From an uncultured Bacteroidales bacterium (GTDB lineage: Bacteria; Bacteroidota; Bacteroidia; Bacteroidales; UBA932), in the NCBI GenBank assembly GCA_946545765.1, contig CAMNNS010000019.1, forward strand, positions 1 to 18,103: a stretch of DNA of 18,103 nt, written 5' to 3'. The position numbers and the translations under genes are program-made. The notes beneath the pieces are model-generated. The model had not been told where the DNA came from. It saw only the letters and a list, made by a program, of their open reading frames with translations, and made no database searches. This document shows, piece by piece, positions 1-7,084 of this stretch (position 1 is its first letter; every line of letters begins with the position of its first letter).

Positions 1-1526
1 ATAAGAATATAGAGAATGCAACAATTACATGGAGTGAGAATGGTAAAATAATCTCTACATCAAAAGAGTTAGTTTATAGTTCTAACGAAGTAGGAGATAA
101 ATATATCGCATTAATAGCCAAAAATAGTGTGGGGGAAGCTTATGTCGAGATAAAAATTTCTGTAATAGACAAAGTTTTACCTGTTATAACCTACAATATA
201 CCAGAAGGTGGTTTTTCAATTTTAAAAGGTGAAGATTTTTTATTTGAGCCCACAGTTTCAGCTGATGAAAATGCCATATACGAATGGTATATAGATAATG
301 TAAAAGTATCGGAAAGCAAGAAATATACATACAAACCTACAACAACAGGTGAACACACTATAAAATATATAGTTACCAATTCAGACGGTTCATCCGAAAT
401 TACTTTTAAGGTAACCGTTTATAATCCAGAAGATCTCCCTTTTAGCTGGAATTTTGAATACGATACCTACTATCTTTCCTCGGGGAGAACAATTAGGATT
501 ATTGCAAGAAATATTCAGAACGATTTTAATGGAGATTATTCTTTTACATTAAACGATAAAGAGGTACAAATAGGGAAGCAAAAATTTTACATATTTAACC
601 AGACAAAAGAGGGGGAATACAAATTAGTGGTTACAATGAAAAATTCTTATACTACTGTTTCAAAAGAGCTTAAAGTTGTTGTATGTCCTGTAGAGGGGAC
701 ATATAAAAGAGGAACAACTACAACCTCCAATGCGAGATTAAACAAAGTCTATGAATTTTTAGCCGCACCTGGACAATTTATAAATGAAGGGTACGATGCA
801 AAAACAATGGATCAAGCAGTTAAATATGCCACAGAAAGATTAATTGATGGAAATGGGGGGCAATATCTCTCATTGGGAGCATGGGGTGGATATGTTGTTG
901 TTGGTTTTGACCATAGCATAGAAAATGATGGAGGATACAATATACAAATTAAAGGGAACTCATTTGATGGTTCATCTGAACCGGGAATAGTATGGGTGAT
1001 GCAAGACGAAAACGGCAATGGGCTACCGGACGATACATGGTACGAACTAAAAGGAAGTGATTATGAAACAGCTACTCATGATTACTCCGTTACATACTAC
1101 AAACCAAATGCACCAAAGCAACCTGTACAATGGAGCGATAATTTGGGACAAACTGGTAGTATTGATTATTTGGGTAGTTATCACAAACAAGATTACTACT
1201 ACCCTAATTGGGTTAATACAGATTCCTATACACTATATGGCACTAAATTAGTCTCACGCACAATCTTTAACTCTGGTATCTGGGTAAATGGAAGTTTTGA
1301 TTGGGGATATGCCGATAACTGGAGCACAACAGATATGATAGATAATAGTGCCACAACATCAAATCATTTCAAAATCAGTGATGCTGTTAAATGGGATGGT
1401 TCACCCGCAAATTTACAATATATAGATTTTATTAAGGTACAAACTGCCCTAAATGTAAAAGCAGGCATTATTGGAGAGAACTCTACAGAAGTTTTAGATT
1501 TTAAAGACTATAATATGATAAAATAG
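1..1526 (+). CDS. PKD-repeat cell-surface protein, 3' part (5' end outside window)
   Basis: The frame is open from the left edge (codons from position 3) to TAA at 1524-1526, so the true start lies outside; the GTG at 129 is not a credible start because PKD-like sequence continues upstream of it. I see three Ig/PKD-like units, at about nt 3-170, 183-418 and 440-690. Each ends in a pattern such as ITFKVTV or LKVVV, and they share YEWYIDN- and GEHTIKYIVTNSDG-type cores. From about nt 760 a distinct globular C-terminal domain begins (AAPGQFINEG, SLGAWGGYVVVGFDHSI, DENGNGLPDDTWYELKGSDYE), rich in aromatics, Gly and Asp. The DENGNGLPDD stretch looks like a calcium-type acidic loop. No sorting tail of the Por type is visible at the C-terminus. 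From memory, proteins with this C-terminal domain in Bacteroidales occur near TonB-dependent receptors. Function is unknown; extracellular binding is an inference. Confidence 0.8.
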   Translation, partial: KNIENATITWSENGKIISTSKELVYSSNEVGDKYIALIAKNSVGEAYVEIKISVIDKVLPVITYNIPEGGFSILKGEDFLFEPTVSADENAIYEWYIDNVKVSESKKYTYKPTTTGEHTIKYIVTNSDGSSEITFKVTVYNPEDLPFSWNFEYDTYYLSSGRTIRIIARNIQNDFNGDYSFTLNDKEVQIGKQKFYIFNQTKEGEYKLVVTMKNSYTTVSKELKVVVCPVEGTYKRGTTTTSNARLNKVYEFLAAPGQFINEGYDAKTMDQAVKYATERLIDGNGGQYLSLGAWGGYVVVGFDHSIENDGGYNIQIKGNSFDGSSEPGIVWVMQDENGNGLPDDTWYELKGSDYETATHDYSVTYYKPNAPKQPVQWSDNLGQTGSIDYLGSYHKQDYYYPNWVNTDSYTLYGTKLVSRTIFNSGIWVNGSFDWGYADNWSTTDMIDNSATTSNHFKISDAVKWDGSPANLQYIDFIKVQTALNVKAGIIGENSTEVLDFKDYNMIK

Positions 1527-1548
1527 ATATATAAAACCCATTAGAATA

Positions 1549-1570
1549 ATCTTTTAGATGGTTAAAAGAT
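1549..1570. terminator. weak AT-rich hairpin after the surface-protein gene
   Basis: An 8-bp inverted repeat, ATCTTTTA at 1549-1556 and TAAAAGAT at 1563-1570, encloses a 6-nt loop 23 bp after the stop codon of the surface protein. It has only one G:C pair and no T-tract follows, so it is at best a weak terminator or an mRNA 3'-end stabiliser. Confidence 0.25.
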
Positions 1571-1610
1571 GGTAATTATAAGATTTAATTAAAAAAATTT
1601 AACCTTTTTA

Positions 1611-1642
1611 TTTGGTTATATAAATAAATCTGATTACTTTTA
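1611..1642 (+). promoter_or_regulatory. probable Bacteroidota-type promoter for the histone H1-like gene
   Basis: TTTG at 1611-1614 and TACTTTTA at 1635-1642 are 20 nt apart. This matches the Bacteroidota sigma-factor pattern TTTG / TAnnTTTG except for the last base of the -7 box. Transcription would start near 1649, giving a leader of about 40 nt before the ATG at 1688. Confidence 0.45.
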
Positions 1643-1687
1643 TCTTGAATTTATATAGAAAAATTTTTAATCTAAAAACCTAACAAA

Positions 1688-1876
1688 ATGAAATCACTAC
1701 TTGCAAAAATTCAAGCTCAGATTGAGATTTTTACAAAAGAGTCTGAGGCACAACTAATTAAAGGTAACAAAGCTGCTGGAACAAGGGCAAGAAAAGCTGC
1801 TTTAGAACTTGGTAAGTTAATGAAAGAGTTTAGAAAAGTTTCTGTAGAAGCTGCTAAAGCTCCAGTAAAGAAATAA
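1688..1876 (+). CDS. histone H1-like (Hc1-type) DNA-binding protein
   Basis: This 62-residue basic protein is rich in Lys and Ala and is almost certainly all-helical. It carries the stretch GNKAAGTRARKAALELGKLMKEFRK (about residues 26-50, read as two overlapping parts), which I recognise from the small proteins annotated 'histone H1' in Bacteroides and relatives. The family is related to the N-terminal part of chlamydial Hc1. The expected role is nucleoid binding and compaction in the cytoplasm. The ending VSVEAAKAPVKK is a short basic tail, far shorter than the Lys/Ala-rich tail of chlamydial proteins. The gene stands alone, with a probable promoter in front and a clear hairpin terminator behind, which fits a strongly expressed monocistronic unit. 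The start ATG at 1688 follows an A-rich stretch rather than a Shine-Dalgarno sequence, as is usual in this phylum. Confidence 0.88.
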   Translation: MKSLLAKIQAQIEIFTKESEAQLIKGNKAAGTRARKAALELGKLMKEFRKVSVEAAKAPVKK

Positions 1877-1897
1877 TTAACTTATTTTAAAAAGTCT

Positions 1898-1925
1898 AAG
1901 GGTAGAGTTTTTCTACCCTTTTTTT
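1898..1925 (+). terminator. intrinsic terminator of the histone H1-like gene
   Basis: A perfect 9-bp stem, AAGGGTAGA (1898-1906) with TCTACCCTT (1912-1920), has a 5-nt loop and runs into a T-tract (1919-1925). It lies 22 bp after the stop codon. The T-tract overlaps the stop codon of the convergent lipoprotein gene (1924-1926). On the minus strand the same stem is followed, a few bases on, by CTTTTTAAAAT, so it may work in both directions. Confidence 0.85.
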
Positions 1926-2346
1926 ATAACTCCATAGGGATTATCATTCCTATTTTTTTATCCTTATCCCAAAACCATAACTTCCCCTCATGCATCTTAA
2001 CTATCTGGGCAAACAATTTATAAGTATTTCTAATTGAATTCTCGTTTATATAATCAATCTCAATATTTATCGATTCGTCTAATGAAAACTCAAATGTAGA
2101 GAAACTAATATTAGCTACTTTTGATTGATCGTCTTCCACTATCCTAACTACTCTCCTTTCTGCATTTCTCATAATGTGGCAAGTAGATTCATTGTATTTA
2201 AAGGTCTTCGCATTTGAAATATACAACCCTATATCATCGCTCGCAGTAAAAGCAGATAATTCTCCCGTAAAATAGTAGTGTCTTCTGCAACTTGATAGCA
2301 AAAGGAATAATATCAAAATTAAATATCCGTATTTCGATTTATTCAT
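1924..2346 (-). CDS. hypothetical lipoprotein downstream of the M6 protease
   Basis: This 140-residue protein begins with a lipoprotein signal: NKSK, a hydrophobic run YLILILFLLL, then the lipobox LSSC with Cys20 as the lipidated residue, followed by RRHYYF. The mature part (about 120 residues) has alternating polar and aromatic residues suggesting beta structure (ELSAFTASDDIGLYISN, ISFSTFEFSLDESINIEIDYI). It ends in KLWFWDKDKKIGMIIPMEL, with no repeats or motifs that I recognise. It starts 7 bp after the stop of the M6 protease on the same strand, so the two are surely cotranscribed. That context suggests a cell-envelope partner, inhibitor or anchor for the protease, but this is inference. 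I do not recognise the family. Confidence 0.7.
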   Translation of the reverse strand: MNKSKYGYLILILFLLLSSCRRHYYFTGELSAFTASDDIGLYISNAKTFKYNESTCHIMRNAERRVVRIVEDDQSKVANISFSTFEFSLDESINIEIDYINENSIRNTYKLFAQIVKMHEGKLWFWDKDKKIGMIIPMEL

Positions 2347-2353
2347 AATTTAA

Positions 2354-4459
2354 CTATTTAACATTTATTACTTTCACAAATTTATCTATTGAACCATCGG
2401 GATAAGTAATATAAACGTTTATATTATATCTCCCTTTTGATTGTATAACAAAAGTCTCTCCTTCATGCATATGGTTAGAATTAACACTCCAGTGTAGAGA
2501 AGTATAAGGCTCAGTTAGATTTATCGGGAGAATAAACAATAAATCCCCAACTTTATATGTTTTTTTAAATGATAATGATGTGTAGAGACCTTGAACCTTG
2601 TCGCTCGAGAATGTATATTCTACCATGTCACCTATATAATCATTTGTTACTGCCTCTACACAAAACTTATACTCTACTTTTGGGGAGAGAGGATAAATTT
2701 TAATGTAATTATCTTTCGTATAAGCACTTTTTATAAGTTTATCCCCATTATATACACTAACTAACCATTCATATTCTTTAGCGTATGTGTTATTAGTCTT
2801 CCATGTAAAAAAAACCGAATTATCAGAGGCTGTACTTGTTATATTTTTTGCTATCGGGAGTTCAGATAAATATCTCCTCTCCTTAACAGTATTAAAAGAT
2901 AGCTTCCCCGATGAATAAACTATATCTTTTATAGAGATACCTAAAGCCCTTCCATTCCAATCTACAAATTTTGGTCGGGTGGTAAGTGATAATTCATTCT
3001 GCCCCGATTTTCCAGGCAAAAAAGCATAACCTACCCCATTTTGATAATTTGCCTCATTAGCAAATATATATGCGCATTGATGCGAAGAAAAAGCATTTAC
3101 ATTATTATAAGTCCAACGCAAATAGGATTGAATCATTCCATAGTCTTTATTTGACTTATCTACATGATACACTAATAATCCCTCGCCACCAACATATTTA
3201 TCCCAGCCTGTATTGCCTTTTGATTCTAATAAAAAATACTCTCCGTTTGTTGTTGTATTAACCCTGTATATTACAGAGTTATTAGAAGACACATTATCAA
3301 TTGTATATGAATTACCCGCTTCAAGAATAATAGTGTCAAAAATACCTAAGCAATCTCTCTCTATTGCAGTATAATATGGAGGAGTATTAGAATTGTTCAA
3401 ATAACAGCCGGTATCCATAATGGAGATAGAGCCCCATACTCCACACCCTAACCCCTCTTGTTCTCCATTTGTGTCATATAGATCTACTAACCCTAAACTA
3501 TGGGAAAATTCATGGCAAAACACCCCTATTCCCGATGGGACTATCTCCTCGGTATTTCTTAATTCTGAGACACATACAAAAGAACCAAGCTTTACTCCAT
3601 TATAAGAGACATTATTTATTACCCCTTGTTTTGCCCATATAGCATCTGCAATTCCACTCTCGGCTTGATCATACCCAGAATAAATAATAGTAACATTATC
3701 TACAATACCGTCATTATCAAAATCGTATTTAGAGAAATCAACTCCAGACTCAAAAGCAAGTTTGGTAGCATCTATTATAAGTTCATTTATTTTAGCATCT
3801 GTTTTCCCCTGAGAATCCTCCCCATAATAAGCGAGCGTTTTGGGGAGTGATATTACCTGTTGAACATCAAATACTATTTTACATCCCGATAAATTATCTT
3901 TAAAGTAATCAGATGCAGAACCTGTGGCACCAAAATCTGAGTATCCCTCTTTATTTAACATATTGTGTATAGCAGAATATGGGTCTGCCAAAGTGAACTT
4001 TTTATCTAAGAATTCAACAAGTAAAACTAACGAATTAAATGTTGCTAATTCAGCTATACTCCGTCCTCTTGAAACAGAAGAAAGTTCTATACTACTATTA
4101 CTACTTTTATAAGCTCCAGCATGTAAAGAGTGATAGACCATGGTAGGAATAGTTTTAGTGGAACCTTTAACTCTATCGGGAGGGACTGATGAATACCTCT
4201 CCTCAAACACTTTAATTTCACCACTATTGTAATTTGCATAGTGCAAATATCCATCCACCCCTTCAGATAAAATATAACCATCCAAGCTTTTTATATAATT
4301 AAATCTTTCATCCCCATAGAGTTTAATTCTAATAATTGTACCATTAGGTTCCCTAAATTTTATTACCTTTGGGGATGCTTTAACTGCAAACAAATCTACC
4401 ACGCTTAAAAGCATTAAAATAGAAGTAGTGAGAATTATTTTCGTGGTATTTTTGTTCAT
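2354..4459 (-). CDS. secreted M6-family (immune inhibitor A-like) zinc metalloprotease
   Basis: This 701-residue protein has a signal peptide at about 1-26. A propeptide-like region follows at about 27-110 (FREPNGTIIRIKLYGDE and LDGYILSEGVDGYLHYA, as is usual in M6 proteins). The catalytic domain contains YDFDNDGIVDNVTIIYSG at 245-262 and the zinc motif HEFSHSLGLVD, with ligands His316 and His320, catalytic Glu317, and Asp326 at the third-ligand position. The downstream IMDTGCY at 347-353 fits the family's Met-turn region. At about 532-612 comes a fibronectin type III-like domain (VFFTWKTNNTYAKEYEWLVSVY), and 625-701 resembles a PKD/Ig unit. Such proteases digest extracellular proteins; the true substrate is unknown. 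No Por-type C-terminal signal stands out. It is first in a two-gene unit with the small lipoprotein and divergent from a barrel protein, with start codons 13 bp apart. Confidence 0.9.
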   Translation of the reverse strand: MNKNTTKIILTTSILMLLSVVDLFAVKASPKVIKFREPNGTIIRIKLYGDERFNYIKSLDGYILSEGVDGYLHYANYNSGEIKVFEERYSSVPPDRVKGSTKTIPTMVYHSLHAGAYKSSNSSIELSSVSRGRSIAELATFNSLVLLVEFLDKKFTLADPYSAIHNMLNKEGYSDFGATGSASDYFKDNLSGCKIVFDVQQVISLPKTLAYYGEDSQGKTDAKINELIIDATKLAFESGVDFSKYDFDNDGIVDNVTIIYSGYDQAESGIADAIWAKQGVINNVSYNGVKLGSFVCVSELRNTEEIVPSGIGVFCHEFSHSLGLVDLYDTNGEQEGLGCGVWGSISIMDTGCYLNNSNTPPYYTAIERDCLGIFDTIILEAGNSYTIDNVSSNNSVIYRVNTTTNGEYFLLESKGNTGWDKYVGGEGLLVYHVDKSNKDYGMIQSYLRWTYNNVNAFSSHQCAYIFANEANYQNGVGYAFLPGKSGQNELSLTTRPKFVDWNGRALGISIKDIVYSSGKLSFNTVKERRYLSELPIAKNITSTASDNSVFFTWKTNNTYAKEYEWLVSVYNGDKLIKSAYTKDNYIKIYPLSPKVEYKFCVEAVTNDYIGDMVEYTFSSDKVQGLYTSLSFKKTYKVGDLLFILPINLTEPYTSLHWSVNSNHMHEGETFVIQSKGRYNINVYITYPDGSIDKFVKVINVK

Positions 4460-4485
4460 AAATTGAGTTTATTTGTACAAATTTA
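4447..4485. promoter_or_regulatory. overlapping divergent -7 elements between protease and barrel genes
   Basis: TATTTTTG at 4447-4454 (plus strand) and the complement of TAAATTTG at 4478-4485 (minus strand) both match the Bacteroidota -7 consensus TAnnTTTG exactly. Each would place its transcript start about 12 nt before the corresponding start codon (4473 TTG on plus, 4459 ATG on minus). I find no TTTG at -33 for either, so this is a weak call. If real, each promoter lies partly inside the opposing gene. Confidence 0.35.
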
Positions 4486-5609
4486 ATAAAATATTTTTTG
4501 CCTTCATATTGGCGTGCATCACCATTGCCCCCACCCTACTATATGCAGATACAACAGAAACTGCACATAGAGGATTCATAGCCTTTATAAATAAAATATT
4601 GAATCAAGATGGTAAAACAGATAGTACAAAAAAGATGAAATTTGGAATAATCTGTGGTCCCCATTACTCATCAGACACAAAATTTGGTATTGGATTTAAT
4701 GTTGTAGGAGAATACTTTGTCAAGAGAGATGGTAAAACATCTATGTCAAACCTAACTATATTCGGAGATATTACAACTACAAAATATTTTAATGCTGGAA
4801 TAAGAGGAAACAATTTCTTTAAAGAGGATAGAGTTAGAATAGATTATAAAGCAATGTTTGACGCTTTTCCTTCAAAATTCTGGGGATTAGGTTATTCTAA
4901 CAACGATAACGATAAGATAGAGAGTAAATATAGAAGACTTAAAATTGGGAGCAATATAGATCTATTTTTTAGCACTATTCCAAATTTATATATCGGGCCT
5001 CACTTAGAACATATCTTTATACGTGCAAAAGAATTTGAGGATGAAACTTTGATAAGCGGCAGAAGAAAAATTATCAGACCTTTTGGGTTGGGTTTCTCTA
5101 TATGCTGGGACTCACGAGATTTTTTGCTTAATCCACAAAAAGGAACATACGCCAAAATATCATTTACAAGCTACTATGAACATAATCACAAATCCTACTA
5201 TAAAATAAATACAACTGTAAACTATTTTACCCCCATCTGGAAAGATGGAGTTTTAGGTTTTGATTTTAATTTAGAAACCAATTGGGGGAGAACACCTTGG
5301 CTTTTATATTCAGAGCTTGGAGGTTCGTATAAAATGAGAGGCTACTATGAAGGGCGATATAGAGACAGAAATGCTTATTGTATTACAGCAGAACTTAGAC
5401 AAAAAGTATATCGCAGACATGGAGTTGTGGCATGGGCGGGAATGGGAACCGTATGGGGGATAGATAACTTTAACATAAAGAACACCCTACCAAACTGGGG
5501 GGTAGGCTACAGATTTGAACTTATCAAGAAAATAAACATCAGATTAGATTTTGGCTTTGGCAAAAATGGGCAACATGCTATAATATTTCAAATTGCAGAG
5601 GCTTTCTAA
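4473..5609 (+). CDS. BamA/TamA-type outer-membrane beta-barrel protein without POTRA domains
   Basis: This 378-residue protein has an apparent signal peptide at residues 1-25 (cut after LYA). About 30 polar residues follow, and then alternating hydrophobic/polar strands run to the C-terminal Phe378, the usual outer-membrane beta-signal. The Omp85 barrel signature is present: DSRDFLLNPQKGTYAKIS at 213-230, and the loop-6 motif MRGYYEGRYRDRN at 288-300 with its conserved Arg-Gly. There is no room for POTRA repeats, so this is the short 'surface antigen (D15)' form whose partner or substrate is unknown. The start is odd. An in-frame TGA lies at 4464-4466 and no ATG or GTG precedes the signal peptide, so TTG at 4473 is the only start that yields an intact signal sequence. 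It is divergent from the M6 protease, suggesting co-regulation. Confidence 0.85.
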   Translation: MYKFNKIFFAFILACITIAPTLLYADTTETAHRGFIAFINKILNQDGKTDSTKKMKFGIICGPHYSSDTKFGIGFNVVGEYFVKRDGKTSMSNLTIFGDITTTKYFNAGIRGNNFFKEDRVRIDYKAMFDAFPSKFWGLGYSNNDNDKIESKYRRLKIGSNIDLFFSTIPNLYIGPHLEHIFIRAKEFEDETLISGRRKIIRPFGLGFSICWDSRDFLLNPQKGTYAKISFTSYYEHNHKSYYKINTTVNYFTPIWKDGVLGFDFNLETNWGRTPWLLYSELGGSYKMRGYYEGRYRDRNAYCITAELRQKVYRRHGVVAWAGMGTVWGIDNFNIKNTLPNWGVGYRFELIKKINIRLDFGFGKNGQHAIIFQIAEAF

Positions 5610-5686
5610 GTAACTACCTAAACTCTCTTATACTTCAATACTAACACTTATTTTGTCGTTAAATGCACTATTTCTTCAATTATTTG

Positions 5687-5694
5687 TAAATTTG
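5687..5694 (+). promoter_or_regulatory. -7 promoter box TAAATTTG for the glycan cluster, near-leaderless
   Basis: TAAATTTG is an exact TAnnTTTG match whose final G is 7 nt before the A of the ATG at 5701, so transcription would begin at or next to the start codon. A clear TTTG at the right -33 spacing is missing; the nearest is 5652-5655, 31 nt upstream. It would serve the whole 5701-10775 gene run. Confidence 0.5.
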
Positions 5695-5700
5695 CCCATT

Positions 5701-6441
5701 ATGAATCAAACTTCTAATTATAAATTAACAATAATCTCCCCTATTTTTAATGAAGAGGGAAATATTAATAGACTATCAGAGACTTTATCTGAATATATAA
5801 AATCTACAACCAATAATTCCATCTGTGTTTTATTTGTAAACGACTGTTCTTCCGACAATTCGCTACACCTTATAAAAAATGAGTGTAATAAGAACAACAA
5901 CTTTTTTTATATCTCTTTAGAGAAAAGATGTGGATTAAGTGGGGCAATAAAGGCAGGATTTGAGAATACCTTTTCACCACTTGTTGGCTACATAGATGCA
6001 GATTTACAAACTACTCCAAAAGATTTTGACCTACTTATTCCTTATACAAACGACTACCCTTTGGTTTTGGGTATTAGGGCAAATAGAAAAGACTCTAAAT
6101 GGAAAAATTTTCAATCTAAATTTGCCAACGGATTTAGAAAGATGTTTACTCATGATGGCGCTACAGATACAGGTTGTCCACTAAAAATTATGCATACATC
6201 GTATGCTAAACGTATTCCATTATTTACCGGTATGCATCGTTTTTTCCCGGCACTAATTTTACTACAAGAGGGTGGCAAATTTAAAGAGGTACCTGTGAGG
6301 CACTTCCCAAGGATTGCAGGTGTTAGTAAATATAATTTTATGAATCGCTTTTTCGGCCCTTTAAAAGATTGTTTTGTATATAGATGGATGAAGAAGCGTT
6401 ATATAAATTATTCTATAAAAGAGAGTAATATAAATGATTAA
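5701..6441 (+). CDS. polyprenyl-phosphate glycosyltransferase (GT2, DPM1/ArnC-like)
   Basis: The 246-residue product begins MNQTSNYKLTIISPIFNEEGNI, the standard GT2 opening. The nucleotide-sugar/metal motif is DAD at residues 99-101 within GYIDADLQTTP, as in dolichyl-phosphate mannosyltransferase and ArnC-type enzymes. Later motifs are DGATDTGCPLKIM and HRFFPALILLQEGGKFKEVPVRHFPR, also typical of that subgroup. There is no C-terminal pair of membrane helices, so it is a soluble or peripheral form acting at the inner face of the inner membrane. Expected reaction: transfer of a sugar from a nucleotide sugar to undecaprenyl phosphate. A TTG at 5653 is in frame, but the ATG at 5701 gives the proper N-terminus. 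The 3' end overlaps the LAB_N gene by 8 bp (ATGATTAA), implying translational coupling. The nearby epimerase suggests a hexuronic acid donor. Confidence 0.88.
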   Translation: MNQTSNYKLTIISPIFNEEGNINRLSETLSEYIKSTTNNSICVLFVNDCSSDNSLHLIKNECNKNNNFFYISLEKRCGLSGAIKAGFENTFSPLVGYIDADLQTTPKDFDLLIPYTNDYPLVLGIRANRKDSKWKNFQSKFANGFRKMFTHDGATDTGCPLKIMHTSYAKRIPLFTGMHRFFPALILLQEGGKFKEVPVRHFPRIAGVSKYNFMNRFFGPLKDCFVYRWMKKRYINYSIKESNIND

Positions 6442-7084
6442 TTCTGTCGGAAGTTGGATTGTTTTAGCAATAGGATTTGCTGCTCAAGGGTGCTTTTCTG
6501 CAAGAATCCTTGCACAATGGTTTATTTCTGAGAGAAAAAGAAAGGTTGTTTCCCCAACAATTTTTTGGATTTTTAGCCTAATCGGTTCATATTTATTCTT
6601 TATATATGGCGTTTTAAGAGACGATTTCTCTATCATCTTAGGACAGTTAATTTCCTATTACATATATATTTGGAATCTTAAAATAAAAGGTGTTTTAGTA
6701 CCAAGGAATAGTATAGGGCAAAAGTTGCTTAATTATATTCTTATAATAACTCCATTTATCGCGATAGGTTACCTTGCAAAAGATTGGCAAACTTTTAAAA
6801 GCAGTTTTTTAACTAATGAAAATATCCCAACTCTCTTGATTGTATATGGTTCTTGTGGACAAATAATCTTTACTTTTAGATTTATATACCAATATCTTTA
6901 CTCTAAGAAGAGGAATGAGAGTCAATTACCAAAAGGGTTCTGGATAATTAGTTTGATTGGCTCATCGATAATTATATCCTATGCTATAATTAGAAAAGAC
7001 CCTATTTTAATACTCGGACAATCATTTGGATTTCTATCTTATTGTAGAAATTTAGTCCTAATAAAAAGAGGTAAAAATGAATAA
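6434..7084 (+). CDS. membrane protein with two tandem LAB_N (lipid-A-biosynthesis N-terminal) domains
   Basis: This 216-residue protein is almost all membrane-spanning. It contains an internal duplication: residues about 16-83 and 140-207 share the order Gln, Phe-x-x-Arg, Ser/Lys-Lys-Arg loop, P-x-x-FWI-(F/I)SLIGS, R-(D/K)-D/P, ILGQ and a closing RNL or WNL. One copy of this unit is the LAB_N domain (Pfam PF07578), known from the N-terminus of some LpxB proteins and as small membrane proteins beside DPM1-like GT2 enzymes. The fold is grouped with the three-helix SemiSWEET/PQ-loop bundle, so two copies plus the linker helix (about 98-115) make a SWEET-like seven-helix layout. It overlaps both neighbours by 8 bp. 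It may help present or flip the lipid-linked sugar made by the GT2 enzyme to the GT39 enzyme; that is inference. Confidence 0.82.
   Translation: MINSVGSWIVLAIGFAAQGCFSARILAQWFISERKRKVVSPTIFWIFSLIGSYLFFIYGVLRDDFSIILGQLISYYIYIWNLKIKGVLVPRNSIGQKLLNYILIITPFIAIGYLAKDWQTFKSSFLTNENIPTLLIVYGSCGQIIFTFRFIYQYLYSKKRNESQLPKGFWIISLIGSSIIISYAIIRKDPILILGQSFGFLSYCRNLVLIKRGKNE
6757..6766. repeat. palindrome TATCGCGATA, copy 1
   Basis: Core ATCGCGAT at 6758-6765, inside the LAB_N gene, encoding part of FIAIGY. Confidence 0.6.

Noticed and set aside
129..131. GTG at 129 as the start of the surface protein
   Set aside because: The frame is open to the window edge and the upstream residues continue a PKD-like unit, so the gene begins outside the window.
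5653..5700. Upstream in-frame TTG start for the GT2 glycosyltransferase, adding 16 residues
   Set aside because: The ATG at 5701 gives the canonical GT2 N-terminus, and a perfect -7 box lies inside the proposed extension.
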